Positions 34,718 through 42,870 of a DNA stretch of 64,000 nt are shown here, one piece after another. This DNA comes from Amycolatopsis viridis (GTDB taxonomy: Bacteria; Actinomycetota; Actinomycetes; Mycobacteriales; Pseudonocardiaceae): positions 1,612,001-1,676,000 of the forward strand of contig NZ_JAANOU010000001.1 in NCBI RefSeq assembly GCF_011758765.1, in the 5' to 3' direction. The first letter of the stretch is position 1. Each line of letters opens with the position of its first letter. The notes under the pieces are model-generated. The model was not told the origin of the DNA. It did not search any database and worked only from the letters and a program-made list of their open reading frames with translations. The translations under genes and the position numbers were made by a program.

Positions 34718-35953
34718 TCAGGCGGCGGTCTCGGCGACCGGGGTGGACCGGCGCTTGGCCAGGCGGTGTCCCAGCTCGGACAGCGCCAGGGCCAGCACCG
34801 CCACCACCGCACCGATCAGGCTGATCCACCGGGAGCCGATGGCGCCGATGCCCACCGCCCCGATCACGCCGGAGAAGGCGATCGCGAGGTAGAGGAACGC
34901 CGCGTTGAGCGAGATGAGCAGCGGTGCCGAGGCCGGGTTCAGGGCGATGAGCCGGGACTGCTGGGGCGTGGTGATGCCCCACGCGGCGATGCCGTAGACC
35001 ACCGTGATGACGAGGGCGGCCGGGAACGAACCGGTCGCGAACGGCAGGACGACCAGGCTCGCCGCGAGCAGTGTGACCGCACCGCCGACCACCAGGCGCG
35101 CGCCGAACCGGTCGGCGAGCGTCCCCGCGTAGAAGTTGCCCGCCGTGCCGGTCAGGCCGAAGGCGAACATCAGCACCGCGAGCCGGGTGCCGTCGCCGCC
35201 GGTGGCCGGGGCGAACACCTCGGCCATGTAGGTGTAGACCACGTACGCGGCGGTGAACGCGACCAGTGTGGTGGCGAGGACGACGACGACGCGACGGTCA
35301 CCCAGCGGCGCGAGGCGCTGGCGCAGCCCGCCCGGGGCCGCCACCGAAACCCGCGGGACGAGCGCGAGGACGCCGACCAGGCTCAGGACGGTGAGCAGGG
35401 TGATGAACCACATCGTCGCCCGCCACCCGAGCGCGCTGCCCACGACGGTGCCGATCGGTGCGCCCAGGGCGGTCGCGGCGGTCAGTCCGGTGGTGACGGC
35501 CGCGATGGCCCGGCCGCGGCGCTCGGGTCCCACCAGCGCGGAGGCGGTGACGCTGGCCGCCGGGATGTACAGGCCGGCTCCGGCGGCGGCGACGACCTGC
35601 GCGATCAGGACCCCGGGGAAGTTCGGGGCGAGCCCGGTGCCGACGACGCCAAGCAGGTAGAGCAGGACGGACAGCTTGAGCACCCGGTGGCGGGGCCACG
35701 CGGCGGTGAGGGTCGCCAGGATCGGCGACATCACCGCGCAGGTCAGCGCGAAGACCGTGACCACCTGGCCGGCGGTGGCGATGGAGACGTCCAGCGACCG
35801 GCTGAACTCGGGCAGCACGCCGGCCAGGACGAACTCGTCGGTACCGATCGCGAACGTGCCGAAGCCGAGCATCAGGACGCTCCGCCAGTGCGACGCGGCC
35901 GGGCCCTTTCCCGGCGTGGCGCCGCCACTGTCGGGTGTGGGCGTGCGAGTCAT
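34718..35953 (-). CDS. MFS drug/sugar efflux transporter (AraJ/DHA1-like)
   Basis: 411 residues, 12 transmembrane helices. GFGTFAIGTDEFVLAGVLPEFSRSL near helix 1 and PERRGRAIAAVTTGLTAATALGAPIGTVVG near helices 4-5 match the DHA1 subgroup that includes AraJ and Cmx chloramphenicol exporters. Start at 35953 with GGAGGGG upstream. A large inverted repeat sits just upstream, implying tight repression, but no TetR gene is adjacent. Confidence 0.88.
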   Translation of the reverse strand: MTRTPTPDSGGATPGKGPAASHWRSVLMLGFGTFAIGTDEFVLAGVLPEFSRSLDVSIATAGQVVTVFALTCAVMSPILATLTAAWPRHRVLKLSVLLYLLGVVGTGLAPNFPGVLIAQVVAAAGAGLYIPAASVTASALVGPERRGRAIAAVTTGLTAATALGAPIGTVVGSALGWRATMWFITLLTVLSLVGVLALVPRVSVAAPGGLRQRLAPLGDRRVVVVLATTLVAFTAAYVVYTYMAEVFAPATGGDGTRLAVLMFAFGLTGTAGNFYAGTLADRFGARLVVGGAVTLLAASLVVLPFATGSFPAALVITVVYGIAAWGITTPQQSRLIALNPASAPLLISLNAAFLYLAIAFSGVIGAVGIGAIGSRWISLIGAVVAVLALALSELGHRLAKRRSTPVAETAA

Positions 35954-35970
35954 GACCCCTCCTCGGTACC

Positions 35971-36001
35971 GATCAGTTCCATTTGTCAGATGGTACTGAT
36001 C
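35971..36001. promoter_or_regulatory. Large inverted-repeat operator of the MFS exporter
   Basis: GATCAGTTCCAT and ATGGTACTGATC are 11/12 inverted matches around a 7-base centre, 18 bases before the start codon. Size and symmetry are typical of TetR operators. The next upstream genes encode an ArsR regulator and a flavoprotein, not a TetR, so the repressor may be encoded elsewhere. Confidence 0.65.
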
Positions 36002-36029
36002 GGTTCCGTTTTGCGTCAAGCGGGGCCGA

Positions 36030-36650
36030 TCACCGCTCCCCGAGCAGCGCACGCAGCGCCTTGTTCTGTTCCTCCAGTTCGGCGATCCGTGCCCGGACGG
36101 GCGCGAGTGCCTCGGCGAGCTCGGCCTCGGAGTAGCGCGGGGTGATGTGCTGGTGGCAGTTCCAGTTGAAGCCCTCGACGCGGATGACCATCAGGCGTTC
36201 CACCCGCCCGTCCGTGCGCGTCTCGGTCAGCGTTCGCGTCAGCCCGGGATCCTCGTCGAGGGGGACGGCCCGGGCGTGCCCGAAGATCTTCAGGCGGGCC
36301 TGGTGCGGGTAGTCCATGAAGAACAGGGCCACCCGCCCGCCGGCCCGGACGTTGCCGGTGGTGATGTACTGCCGGTTGCCCCGGACGTCGGCGAACCCGA
36401 GGGTCTGCTCGTCCAGTACGTGCACGAAGCCCGCCGGGCCGCCGCGGTGCTGCACGTACGGCCACCCGGTCTCGCTGACGCTCGCCAGGTAGAACCCGTC
36501 CCGGGCCGCGATGAACGCCGCCTCGTGCGGGCCCAGCGGATCCGGCACCTCGCCCCCGGTGAGCGCGCGGGCGGCCGCCGCGGCGCTGCCGTTCTGTTCC
36601 TGTTCCCGGCGCACGCTCTCGGTGTACGCCAGGTGTGCGTAGCGGCTCAT
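36030..36650 (-). CDS. Pyridoxamine-5'-phosphate-oxidase-like flavoprotein
   Basis: 206 residues, split-barrel FMN- or F420-binding fold: DGFYLASVSETGWPYVQHRGGPAGFVHVLD near residue 50 and NRQYITTGNV...RVALFFMDYPHQARLKIFGHARA near 90-130. A C-terminal coiled coil (RARIAELEEQNKALRALL) follows. Function within the family is unknown; it often acts in redox or haem/biliverdin chemistry. Its ATG directly follows the ArsR stop codon, so the two are one operon. Confidence 0.88.
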   Translation of the reverse strand: MSRYAHLAYTESVRREQEQNGSAAAAARALTGGEVPDPLGPHEAAFIAARDGFYLASVSETGWPYVQHRGGPAGFVHVLDEQTLGFADVRGNRQYITTGNVRAGGRVALFFMDYPHQARLKIFGHARAVPLDEDPGLTRTLTETRTDGRVERLMVIRVEGFNWNCHQHITPRYSEAELAEALAPVRARIAELEEQNKALRALLGER

Positions 36651-37019
36651 CTACTGTCCTGCCCCCTCGGTGTCCGCCGGGTCCGCCGGGTCGTCCGCGA
36701 TCGCGGGCCGGGCGTCGAGGACGGCGGCGAGCAGCCCGGGGAAGCGCTGGTCGAGCTCCTCCCGGCGCACCTTGCTGACGCGGGTATTGCCGCGCAGCTC
36801 CATCTCGACCAGGCCGCTTTCCCGCAGCGTGCGCATGTGGTGCGTGACCGTGGACGGCTTGACCGGGAGGTCGAGCGCGCCGCAGGCGGCCTCGCCGACC
36901 TCGGTCAGCATCCGCACGATCCGCAGGCGCACCGGATCGGCCAGGGCGTGCAGCACGGTCCCGATGTCGACGCGAGCCAGGTCCGGTTGTGGCAGCCGGA
37001 CGGCTTCCGACACGCGCAT
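36651..37019 (-). CDS. ArsR-family transcriptional regulator
   Basis: 122 residues. Winged helix-turn-helix: VLHALADPVRLRIVRMLTEVGEAACGALDLPVKPSTVTHHMRTLRESGLVE. A single cysteine (EAACGAL) is present but no metal C-x-C motif, so it probably senses something other than arsenic. ATG at 37019 follows GGGGGTGAGG. Likely controls its own operon through the inverted repeat at 37034-37068. Confidence 0.9.
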   Translation of the reverse strand: MRVSEAVRLPQPDLARVDIGTVLHALADPVRLRIVRMLTEVGEAACGALDLPVKPSTVTHHMRTLRESGLVEMELRGNTRVSKVRREELDQRFPGLLAAVLDARPAIADDPADPADTEGAGQ

Positions 37020-37033
37020 CCTCACCCCCCGGG

Positions 37034-37068
37034 TTCGATGACTGTTGAATCCTACGATAGCCATCGAA
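37034..37068. promoter_or_regulatory. Inverted repeat in the arsR promoter
   Basis: TTCGATG and CATCGAA arms separated by 21 bases lie 15 bases before the ArsR start. Spacing is compatible with a dimeric winged-helix regulator, so this is a candidate autoregulatory operator. Confidence 0.5.
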
Positions 37069-37088
37069 ATAGCAGGTGTCATGCGCAG

Positions 37089-37131
37089 CCTCGTTGCTCG
37101 TGCCGGGAACCCCCCGGCACGAGCAACGAGG
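37089..37131. terminator. Very strong hairpin terminator of the epoxide hydrolase operon
   Basis: A perfect 19-bp stem (arms 37089-37107 and 37113-37131; CCTCGTTGCTCGTGCCGGG on the left) with a 5-base loop, three bases beyond the minus-strand stop codon at 37135. It also insulates the ArsR promoter. Confidence 0.9.
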
Positions 37132-37134
37132 TGG

Positions 37135-38271
37135 TCAGCGCACCGTGCGGAAGAACGCGCGCACTTCCTCGGCGAACAGGCCGGGTTGCTCCCAGGCCGC
37201 GAAGTGCCCGCCGCGGTCGGGTTCGCTCCAGTGCCGGATGTCGGTGTAGCGCTGGGCCGCCCAGCGACGGGACGGGCGCGGCATCTCCTTCGGGAACACC
37301 GTGCAGCCCGTCGGCACCGGGACCGTGTCGTCGGTCGCCGTGTTGAACCACTCGCCGACCTGCCGGAAGCTTTCCCAGTACAGGCGCGCCGACGAGGCGG
37401 CCGTGCGGGTGAGCCAGTACAGCGTGATGTTGTCGAGCATCTCGTCGCGGGTCAGCACCTTCTCGGGGCGCCCGCCGCTGTCGGTCCAGGACGCGATCTT
37501 CTCCACGATCCACGCGCACAGCCCGGCGGGGGAGTCGGTCAGCGCGTAACCCACCGTCTGCGGCTTGGTGGTCATCTCCTCCGAGTACCCGGTCTCGTGC
37601 GCGGCCGCGTGGCGCAGGTCCGCCAGTGCCGCCTCCTCGGCCGGGGTGAGGTCGTCGAAGGTGGCCGGGTCCGGCGCCGCGATCGGGGGCATCACGTGGA
37701 TGCCCGCCAGCTGGCCGCGGTCCTGCTGCCCCATGCTCGTGGTGACGCTGGTGCCCCAGTCGCTGCCCTGCGCGCCGTACCGCTCGTACCCGAGGCCGGC
37801 CATCAGCTCGCGCCACGCGGCGGCGATCCGCTGCACGCCCCAGCCCGGTGTGGTCGGCCGGTCGCTGAACCCGTAGCCCGGCAGCGACGGGACCACCACG
37901 TGGAAGGCGTCGGCCGGATCGTCCGGTTCGGTCAGCAGCGGGATGGCCTTTTCGAACTCCAGCACTGATCCGGGCCAGCCGTGCGTGAGGATCAACGGCA
38001 ACGCGTTCTCGTGCGGCGAGCGGACGTGCAGGAAGTGGATCCCGACGCCGTCGATCTCCGTGCGGTACTGGGGCAGCGCGTTGAGGCGCCGCTCGGTCGC
38101 CCGCCAGTCGTACTGGGTGGCCCAGTACTCGCACAGCTCACGCAGGTAGGCCAGCGGCACGCCCTGCGACCAGTCGCCGACCGGCTCCTCGTCGGGCCAC
38201 CTGGTGCGCAGGAGCCGCTCCCGCAGGTCGGTCAGCTCCTCCTCCGGGATGTCGATCTGGAACGGGATCAC
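37135..38271 (-). CDS. Epoxide hydrolase (alpha/beta fold, EHN domain)
   Basis: 378 residues. The N-terminal EHN meander (PFQIDIPEEELTDLRERLLRTRWPDEE) comes first. Then LTHGWPGSVLEFEKAI (oxyanion HGWP) near 90, nucleophile Asp in YGAQGSDWGTSVTTSMG near 165, a lid, and the catalytic His in DRGGHFAAWEQP near the C-terminus. Converts epoxides to diols in the cytoplasm. GTG overlaps the stop of the upstream shikimate-dehydrogenase-like gene, so it belongs to the sugar-phosphate operon although its chemistry does not obviously fit. Confidence 0.9.
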   Translation of the reverse strand: MIPFQIDIPEEELTDLRERLLRTRWPDEEPVGDWSQGVPLAYLRELCEYWATQYDWRATERRLNALPQYRTEIDGVGIHFLHVRSPHENALPLILTHGWPGSVLEFEKAIPLLTEPDDPADAFHVVVPSLPGYGFSDRPTTPGWGVQRIAAAWRELMAGLGYERYGAQGSDWGTSVTTSMGQQDRGQLAGIHVMPPIAAPDPATFDDLTPAEEAALADLRHAAAHETGYSEEMTTKPQTVGYALTDSPAGLCAWIVEKIASWTDSGGRPEKVLTRDEMLDNITLYWLTRTAASSARLYWESFRQVGEWFNTATDDTVPVPTGCTVFPKEMPRPSRRWAAQRYTDIRHWSEPDRGGHFAAWEQPGLFAEEVRAFFRTVR

Positions 38272-39200
38272 GTGCCGGTCCTCCTCGGTCGGTGTGGTGC
38301 GGCGGCGGCCGCCAGTGCGGACAGGATGTGCGGGGTGAACGGCTCCCCGGCGATCGCGGTGAGCGCACCCGCCCACCCGGCGACGAAATAGTCCCAGCCA
38401 TCCTGTGTGGACAGTCCGTGGGTCGCCGCCTGGTGCAGGAACGTCAGGTCCCCCCGGTAGTTCAGGTCCCACACCACCGTGCCGGGGGTCCACGGGGCGT
38501 GGCCGGTGACCGGACTGCCGGGCCGGTCCTTGCCGAGCCCGGTGGCGTTGACCACCAGCGTCGCGTCCGGGACGAGGTGGTCGGCCGGCCCGGACAGGTG
38601 CACCAGCTCCGGCCGCGCGCCGATCCGCTCGGCGACCCGCTGCAGCGCGTCGAGCGCCGTCGGATCGATGTCGGCGAACACCAGCCGCTCCGGCGGATCC
38701 GGGCGGGGGACCCCCATCTCGACGTCCAGGTGCAGCGCCAGCAGCAGAGCGGTCGCTGCGCCGCCCGCGCCGAGGCACACGATCCGGCTGCCCGCGGGCG
38801 AGCCCAGGATCGCGGTCAGCGAGCGGGCGTCGTTGGCGTAGGCGGCCACCCGGTCGCCGGTGGCGAGCGTGTTGATCTCGCCGGTCAGCTCGACCAGCCG
38901 GTCGCGTTCGGACAGTTCCGCCGCGCACGCCCGGTACAACCGCAGCTTGTGGGCGGTCACCACCGCGCCCTGGACCAACGGGTTGCCGCGCATCGCGGCG
39001 AGCAGCCGCCGGTAGACCGGCGGCGGGCTGTCCGCCGGCAGGTCGATCCCGCGCAGCACCCACGACCGGCCCAGGGCACCCGCCCAGCCGTCGAACACGA
39101 CGTGCGCCAGCGATCCCGCCGTGCTGATGCCGGCGAACAGGACCAGCGGCGGGCCGGTCCAGGTCTCGACGTCCTCGACCGTGATCACGTGGTCCGGCAT
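38268..39200 (-). CDS. Shikimate/quinate dehydrogenase-like enzyme
   Basis: 310 residues. AroE layout: N-terminal substrate domain with catalytic Lys in GAVVTAHKLRLY near residue 85, Asp in YANDARSL near 125, Rossmann loop CLGAGGAATALLLAL near 145, NATGLG near 215 and WDLNYRGD near 245. It is longer than AroE (about 270) and the substrate Ser-x-Ser motif is replaced (STAGSLAHVVFD). Since it is embedded in a sugar-phosphate operon, it probably oxidises another cyclic polyol. Start overlaps the TIM-barrel gene by 16 bases. Confidence 0.82.
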   Translation of the reverse strand: MPDHVITVEDVETWTGPPLVLFAGISTAGSLAHVVFDGWAGALGRSWVLRGIDLPADSPPPVYRRLLAAMRGNPLVQGAVVTAHKLRLYRACAAELSERDRLVELTGEINTLATGDRVAAYANDARSLTAILGSPAGSRIVCLGAGGAATALLLALHLDVEMGVPRPDPPERLVFADIDPTALDALQRVAERIGARPELVHLSGPADHLVPDATLVVNATGLGKDRPGSPVTGHAPWTPGTVVWDLNYRGDLTFLHQAATHGLSTQDGWDYFVAGWAGALTAIAGEPFTPHILSALAAAAAPHRPRRTGT

Positions 39201-39940
39201 GTCTCCCCGTTCTGCTCCACGGCCCGCCGCCACGCGGTCACCGTGCTGTCCAGGTCCTGGGCTCGTTCGAACACCGAGGCCCCGAAAAATCCGAAGCGGA
39301 CCCCATCCTGCCCGGTTCGCGGGAACGCGGCAGGATCGGTCAGCGGACCCCCGTGCGCCAGCAGCGGCACGGTCCCGGCCGCCTCCGCCATCGCGGCGAG
39401 GGTGGCGGTGTGCTCGGCGGTCAGCGCGCCCGCGCGGGTGATCCCCAGGTGGGCGACGACCGCGTCGGCGCCGTGCGCCACCAGCGCCGCCGCCTGCTCG
39501 GGCGTGCACGCATACCCCCACGCCAGCAGCCCGCGGTCGCGCGCCAGCGCCATCAGCTCGACCTCACGCCGGTAGCCGAGCCCGGCGTCCTCCAGCGCGG
39601 CCCGCACCGGCCCGGACAGCAGCGCGGTCGTCGGTGCGTTGAGCACACCCGCCACGCCGTGCCCGGCCAGTTCGTCCAGCACCTGGTCGGGCGGGCGCAG
39701 GGCGTCGTTGGCGCACACCGTCGCCAGCACCGGCCGTCCGCCGGCCGCGGCCACCACCTCCGGGGCGATCCCGAGGGTCAGCTCGTTGGCGTTGGCCCAG
39801 GGCAGCAACCCGGCCACCGACGGGAGACCGCGGCGGCGCAGCACGCTGGAGTGGTAGGCGACGATGACGTCCACCCCCGCGCGGGCCAGTCGCCTCGCGG
39901 TGTCCCCGTCCCCGGCGGCCGAGGCCAGTAGTGCGTTCAC
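39185..39940 (-). CDS. Phosphoenolpyruvate-hydrolase-like TIM-barrel protein
   Basis: 251 residues. The sequence follows the TIM-barrel family annotated as PEP hydrolase (Tm-1 C-terminal type): ARAGVDVIVAYHSSVLRRRGLPSVAG near residue 25, NANELTLGIAPEVVAAAGGRPVLATVCANDALRP near 50-85, FVNAPTT-like GVLNAPTTALLSG near 105, and GADAVVAHLGITRAGALT near 175. True activity of the family is poorly established. GTG start overlaps the SIS gene stop by 4 bases. Confidence 0.75.
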   Translation of the reverse strand: MNALLASAAGDGDTARRLARAGVDVIVAYHSSVLRRRGLPSVAGLLPWANANELTLGIAPEVVAAAGGRPVLATVCANDALRPPDQVLDELAGHGVAGVLNAPTTALLSGPVRAALEDAGLGYRREVELMALARDRGLLAWGYACTPEQAAALVAHGADAVVAHLGITRAGALTAEHTATLAAMAEAAGTVPLLAHGGPLTDPAAFPRTGQDGVRFGFFGASVFERAQDLDSTVTAWRRAVEQNGETCRTT

Positions 39941-40467
39941 AGCAGGTTCGCGTGGCGCTCGTCGAGCGCCGCGTCCGGGATCGCGTGGTCTTCCTGGAAG
40001 GCCCCGCACAGGACGTCGCCGAGCAGCAGGCACGCCTGCTCGAACAGCGAGCCGCCGTGCTGACGGCCCTGGGCCGGGACGACCACGACGAGGTCAGCCT
40101 CCGCGGCGAGCGGGGAGTCGGGTGTCGCGGTCAGCACGGCCACCCGCGCTCCCCGGGCACGCGCGACCCGGGCGTTCGCGAGCGGGCCGGCGGTGCGGCC
40201 GCTCGCGGACAGGCAGACCAGCAGGTCGCCATCCGTGATCGCGGGTGAAGTGGTCTCGCCGGCCACGTGGACCCGCAATCCGAGGTGCATCCACCGCATC
40301 GCCAGGGCGCGCGCCACCAGACCCGAACGGCCCCGCGCGTCGAAGAACACCGTCCGCGCCGAGGCGATGGCCGCGCCGAGAGCGGTCGCCGCGGCCGGAT
40401 CGACGGAGGTCACCGCGTCGTGGACCTCCGTGAGCACCGACCGCGCCCGGTCCAGTACGTCAGGCAT
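39937..40467 (-). CDS. SIS-domain sugar isomerase (HxlB-like)
   Basis: 176 residues, a single SIS domain as in 6-phospho-3-hexuloisomerase: TVFFDARGRSGLVARALAMRWMHLGLRVHVAGETTSPAITDGDLLVCLSASGRTAG near residues 38-95, and GGSLFEQACLLLGDVLC near 140. It binds and isomerises phospho-keto/aldo sugars. The partner hexulose-phosphate synthase is not in the window, so an isomerase on a different sugar phosphate is possible. Overlaps the dehydrogenase gene by 8 bases. Confidence 0.85.
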   Translation of the reverse strand: MPDVLDRARSVLTEVHDAVTSVDPAAATALGAAIASARTVFFDARGRSGLVARALAMRWMHLGLRVHVAGETTSPAITDGDLLVCLSASGRTAGPLANARVARARGARVAVLTATPDSPLAAEADLVVVVPAQGRQHGGSLFEQACLLLGDVLCGAFQEDHAIPDAALDERHANLL

Positions 40468-41344
40468 GTGCGTGCCCCCCGATCTGCGCCCGCGCGGCGA
40501 CGAGCAGACGGTTGGCCGCCCGGTCGTCGTCCCGGCTGGTGAACCTGGCCTGCAACGCCGCGGTCAGCACCGGCGTGGCGATGCCCTGCCGGACGGCCTC
40601 CTCCGCGGTCCAGCGGCCCATGCCGGAGTCGGCGACGGCCGTGCCGACACCGCTGAGCGCGGGGTCGGCGGCCAGCGCGTCGACGGTCTGCTCCAGCAGG
40701 AACGACCGGGCCGAACAGCCCGCCTGCCACACGCGCAGCGCCGTGAGCGGGTCGAGCCCGTCGCGCGCGGACAGCAGCGCGAAGCCTTCCGCGTACGCCT
40801 GCATCAGGCCGTACTCCACGGCGTTGTGCACGGCCTTGACGAAGTGGCCGGAACCCGTGGGCCCGACCACGGCGACCGCGCCCGGCGCGGCCAGGGCCGT
40901 CAGCACCGGCTCGATGCGCTCGGCGTCCTCCGCCGCGCCCCCGACCGTCAGCCCGTACCCGTGCCGCCAGCCCCACTGGCCCCCGCTGACGCCGACGTCG
41001 AGGAACCGGATACCGGCCGCGGCCAGCCGTTCGGCCCGCCCGGCCGCCTCCCGCCAGTCGCTGTTGCCGCCGTCGACGACGAGATCGTCCTCCTCGAGGA
41101 GCCCGGCGAGCTCGTCGAGCACCCCGCCGGTCAGGGGCGGCGGCACCATCACCCACACCGCGCGCGGTGGCGCCAGGGCCGCCACGAGATCGGCCAGTGA
41201 ACCGGTGGCGGTGATGCCCGCCGCGCGGGCCCGCTCGACCGCGTCCGCGGACGAGTCGGCGCCGACCACCTCGTGCCCGGCCTCGGTGATGCGGCGAGCC
41301 ATGGGCCCGCCCATCTTCCCCAGACCAACCAATCCGAGCTGCAT
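40460..41344 (-). CDS. 6-phosphogluconate dehydrogenase, short NAD-type
   Basis: 294 residues; short decarboxylating 6PGDH (GntZ type, about 300 rather than 470 residues). Rossmann motif GLVGLGKMGGPMARR is at the start, VDGGNSDWREA near 93, the substrate stretch FLDVGVSGGQWGWRHGYGLTVGG near 118, and catalytic Lys in HFVKAVHNAVEYGLMQA near 170. First gene of the minus-strand operon, starting 57 bases from 41401 in a region with CCAAT half-sites. Makes ribulose-5-phosphate or an analogue. Confidence 0.9.
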   Translation of the reverse strand: MQLGLVGLGKMGGPMARRITEAGHEVVGADSSADAVERARAAGITATGSLADLVAALAPPRAVWVMVPPPLTGGVLDELAGLLEEDDLVVDGGNSDWREAAGRAERLAAAGIRFLDVGVSGGQWGWRHGYGLTVGGAAEDAERIEPVLTALAAPGAVAVVGPTGSGHFVKAVHNAVEYGLMQAYAEGFALLSARDGLDPLTALRVWQAGCSARSFLLEQTVDALAADPALSGVGTAVADSGMGRWTAEEAVRQGIATPVLTAALQARFTSRDDDRAANRLLVAARAQIGGHAHA

Positions 41345-41358
41345 TCCTCGACCTTCCG

Positions 41359-41369
41359 CCAATGGATTG
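41359..41369. promoter_or_regulatory. CCAAT/ATTG half-site cluster before the 6PGDH gene
   Basis: CCAATGGATTG at 41359-41369, 15 bases upstream of the 6PGDH start, is a compact version of the CCAATC/GATTGG element; another CCAAT is at 41391-41395. Probably additional contact points for the MocR regulator. Confidence 0.45.
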
Positions 41370-41424
41370 ACATCGGATACATCCTTGATGCCAATATGGC
41401 GTGTCTACCTTCGCTCTAGTAGGA

Positions 41425-41443
41425 CCAATCAAGGTCCGATTGG
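41425..41443. promoter_or_regulatory. Candidate MocR operator
   Basis: CCAATC, seven bases, GATTGG: a perfect 6-bp inverted repeat 11 bases before the likely MocR start, in the divergent control region. The same element recurs at 43705-43722 before the alpha-glucosidase gene. Confidence 0.6.
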
Positions 41444-41454
41444 TTGGAATCGTC

Positions 41455-42870
41455 ATGCACATCCAGGACGCGCTCGCCGACTGGTCCGCGCGGTCCGGGC
41501 CGCTGTACGCCCGGTTGTCCGCGGCCCTCACCGCGGCCATCGAGCGCGGCGACATCCCGCCCGGCACCGTGCTGCCACCGGAGCGGTCATTGGCCAAACG
41601 GCTGGCGATCGGCCGGAGCACGGTGATGCACGCCTACGCCCGCCTCCGCGAGGCCGGGGTCCTGGAAACCCGGCAGGGCAGCGGATCCTGGGTCACCGGC
41701 GGGCACCGGAACGGGAACGCGGAAGCCCCCCGGGACTCGCTGCCCGTCGCGGCCCTGCGGAACCCGGCGGCGCTCGTCGATCTCGCCACCGCCGCGCTGC
41801 CCGCGCACCGCCGCCTGCGTGACGCGGTCGCCGCGCTGGGCGTGGCCGACCCGGACACCGCGGCCGCGCTCGACACCCCCGGCTACCACCCGGCCGGGCT
41901 GCCCGCGCTGCGGGCCGCGCTGGCCGACCGGCTGACCGCGCAGGGCCTGCCCACGGCCGCCGACCAGGTGCTCGTCACCACCGGTGACCAGCAGGGCTTG
42001 TCGCTGCTGGCCGGGCACGCGCTGCCGGACCGGGAACCGGCGATCGTGGAGGCACCGACCAGCCCGGGCATCCTCGACGTGCTGCACGGGCTGTCCGTGC
42101 CGCTGCGGGGTGCCCCGCCGGTGACCGCCGGAGGTGACGAACTGCCCGCGCTCGTCGACCGCATCCGTCCCGGCCTGGTGTACCTCGTGCCGACGCTCAG
42201 CCCGCTCGGCCGGGTCCTCGGTGCCGGCGACCGGAAGCGGCTGGCGACCGCGCTCGCCGAGCGGGACACCCTGGTGGTGGACGACGTCAGCCAGGCCGGG
42301 CTGGTGTTCGAGCAGGTGCCGCCGCCGCTGGCCGCGTACGCGGAGTCGGACAACCTGCTGACCGTCGGCTCGCTCAGCAAGCTGCACTGGGGCGGGCTGC
42401 GGCTCGGCTGGGTGCGCGGGCCGGCGCCGCTGGTGGCCGCGCTCGCCCGCGCCAAGGCACGCGCCGACCTCGGCACCCCGGTGCTCGACCAGGTGCTGGC
42501 CACCCGGTTGCTCGGCGTCGAGGACGAGGTGCGGGCCGAGCGCGTCGCCGAGCTCCGTGACCGGCTCGCGCACGCCGGCGCCACGCTGACCGCGTTGCTG
42601 CCCGAGTTCCGGTGGACACCGCCCGAGGGCGGGCTGAGCCTGTGGCTGCAACTGCCCGCCGGGACGGCGACCGCGTTCAGCGAGGTCGCCACCCGGTTCG
42701 GGGTGGCGGTGGTACCCGGTGGCGTGCTGTCCCCGCGCGGGCTGTCCGACGACCACGTCCGCATCGTGTACGCGCGGCCGCCGGAGGTGTTCGACGAAGG
42801 CGTCCACCGGCTGGCCGCCGCGTGGGCGCGGTACCGGCACAGCGGCGACGACCAGCCGGTGCTGCTGTGA
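41455..42870 (+). CDS. MocR-type GntR regulator with aminotransferase domain
   Basis: 471 residues. The N-terminal GntR winged helix is PLYARLSAALTAAIERGDIPPGTVLPPERSLAKRLAIGRSTVMHAYARLREAGVLETRQGSGSWV. A fold-type-I aminotransferase-like domain follows; the PLP lysine is expected in TVGSLSKLHWGGLRLGW near residue 310. ATG at 41455 is chosen because the GntR domain begins there; an earlier GTG at 41401 would translate through the operator. Overlaps the ROK gene by 4 bases and is divergent from the 6PGDH operon, so it is likely the local regulator. Confidence 0.9.
   Translation: MHIQDALADWSARSGPLYARLSAALTAAIERGDIPPGTVLPPERSLAKRLAIGRSTVMHAYARLREAGVLETRQGSGSWVTGGHRNGNAEAPRDSLPVAALRNPAALVDLATAALPAHRRLRDAVAALGVADPDTAAALDTPGYHPAGLPALRAALADRLTAQGLPTAADQVLVTTGDQQGLSLLAGHALPDREPAIVEAPTSPGILDVLHGLSVPLRGAPPVTAGGDELPALVDRIRPGLVYLVPTLSPLGRVLGAGDRKRLATALAERDTLVVDDVSQAGLVFEQVPPPLAAYAESDNLLTVGSLSKLHWGGLRLGWVRGPAPLVAALARAKARADLGTPVLDQVLATRLLGVEDEVRAERVAELRDRLAHAGATLTALLPEFRWTPPEGGLSLWLQLPAGTATAFSEVATRFGVAVVPGGVLSPRGLSDDHVRIVYARPPEVFDEGVHRLAAAWARYRHSGDDQPVLL

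Noticed and set aside
39937-40467. Ribulose monophosphate pathway
   Set aside because: The SIS protein resembles 6-phospho-3-hexuloisomerase, but no hexulose-6-phosphate synthase is present, so formaldehyde fixation is unsupported.
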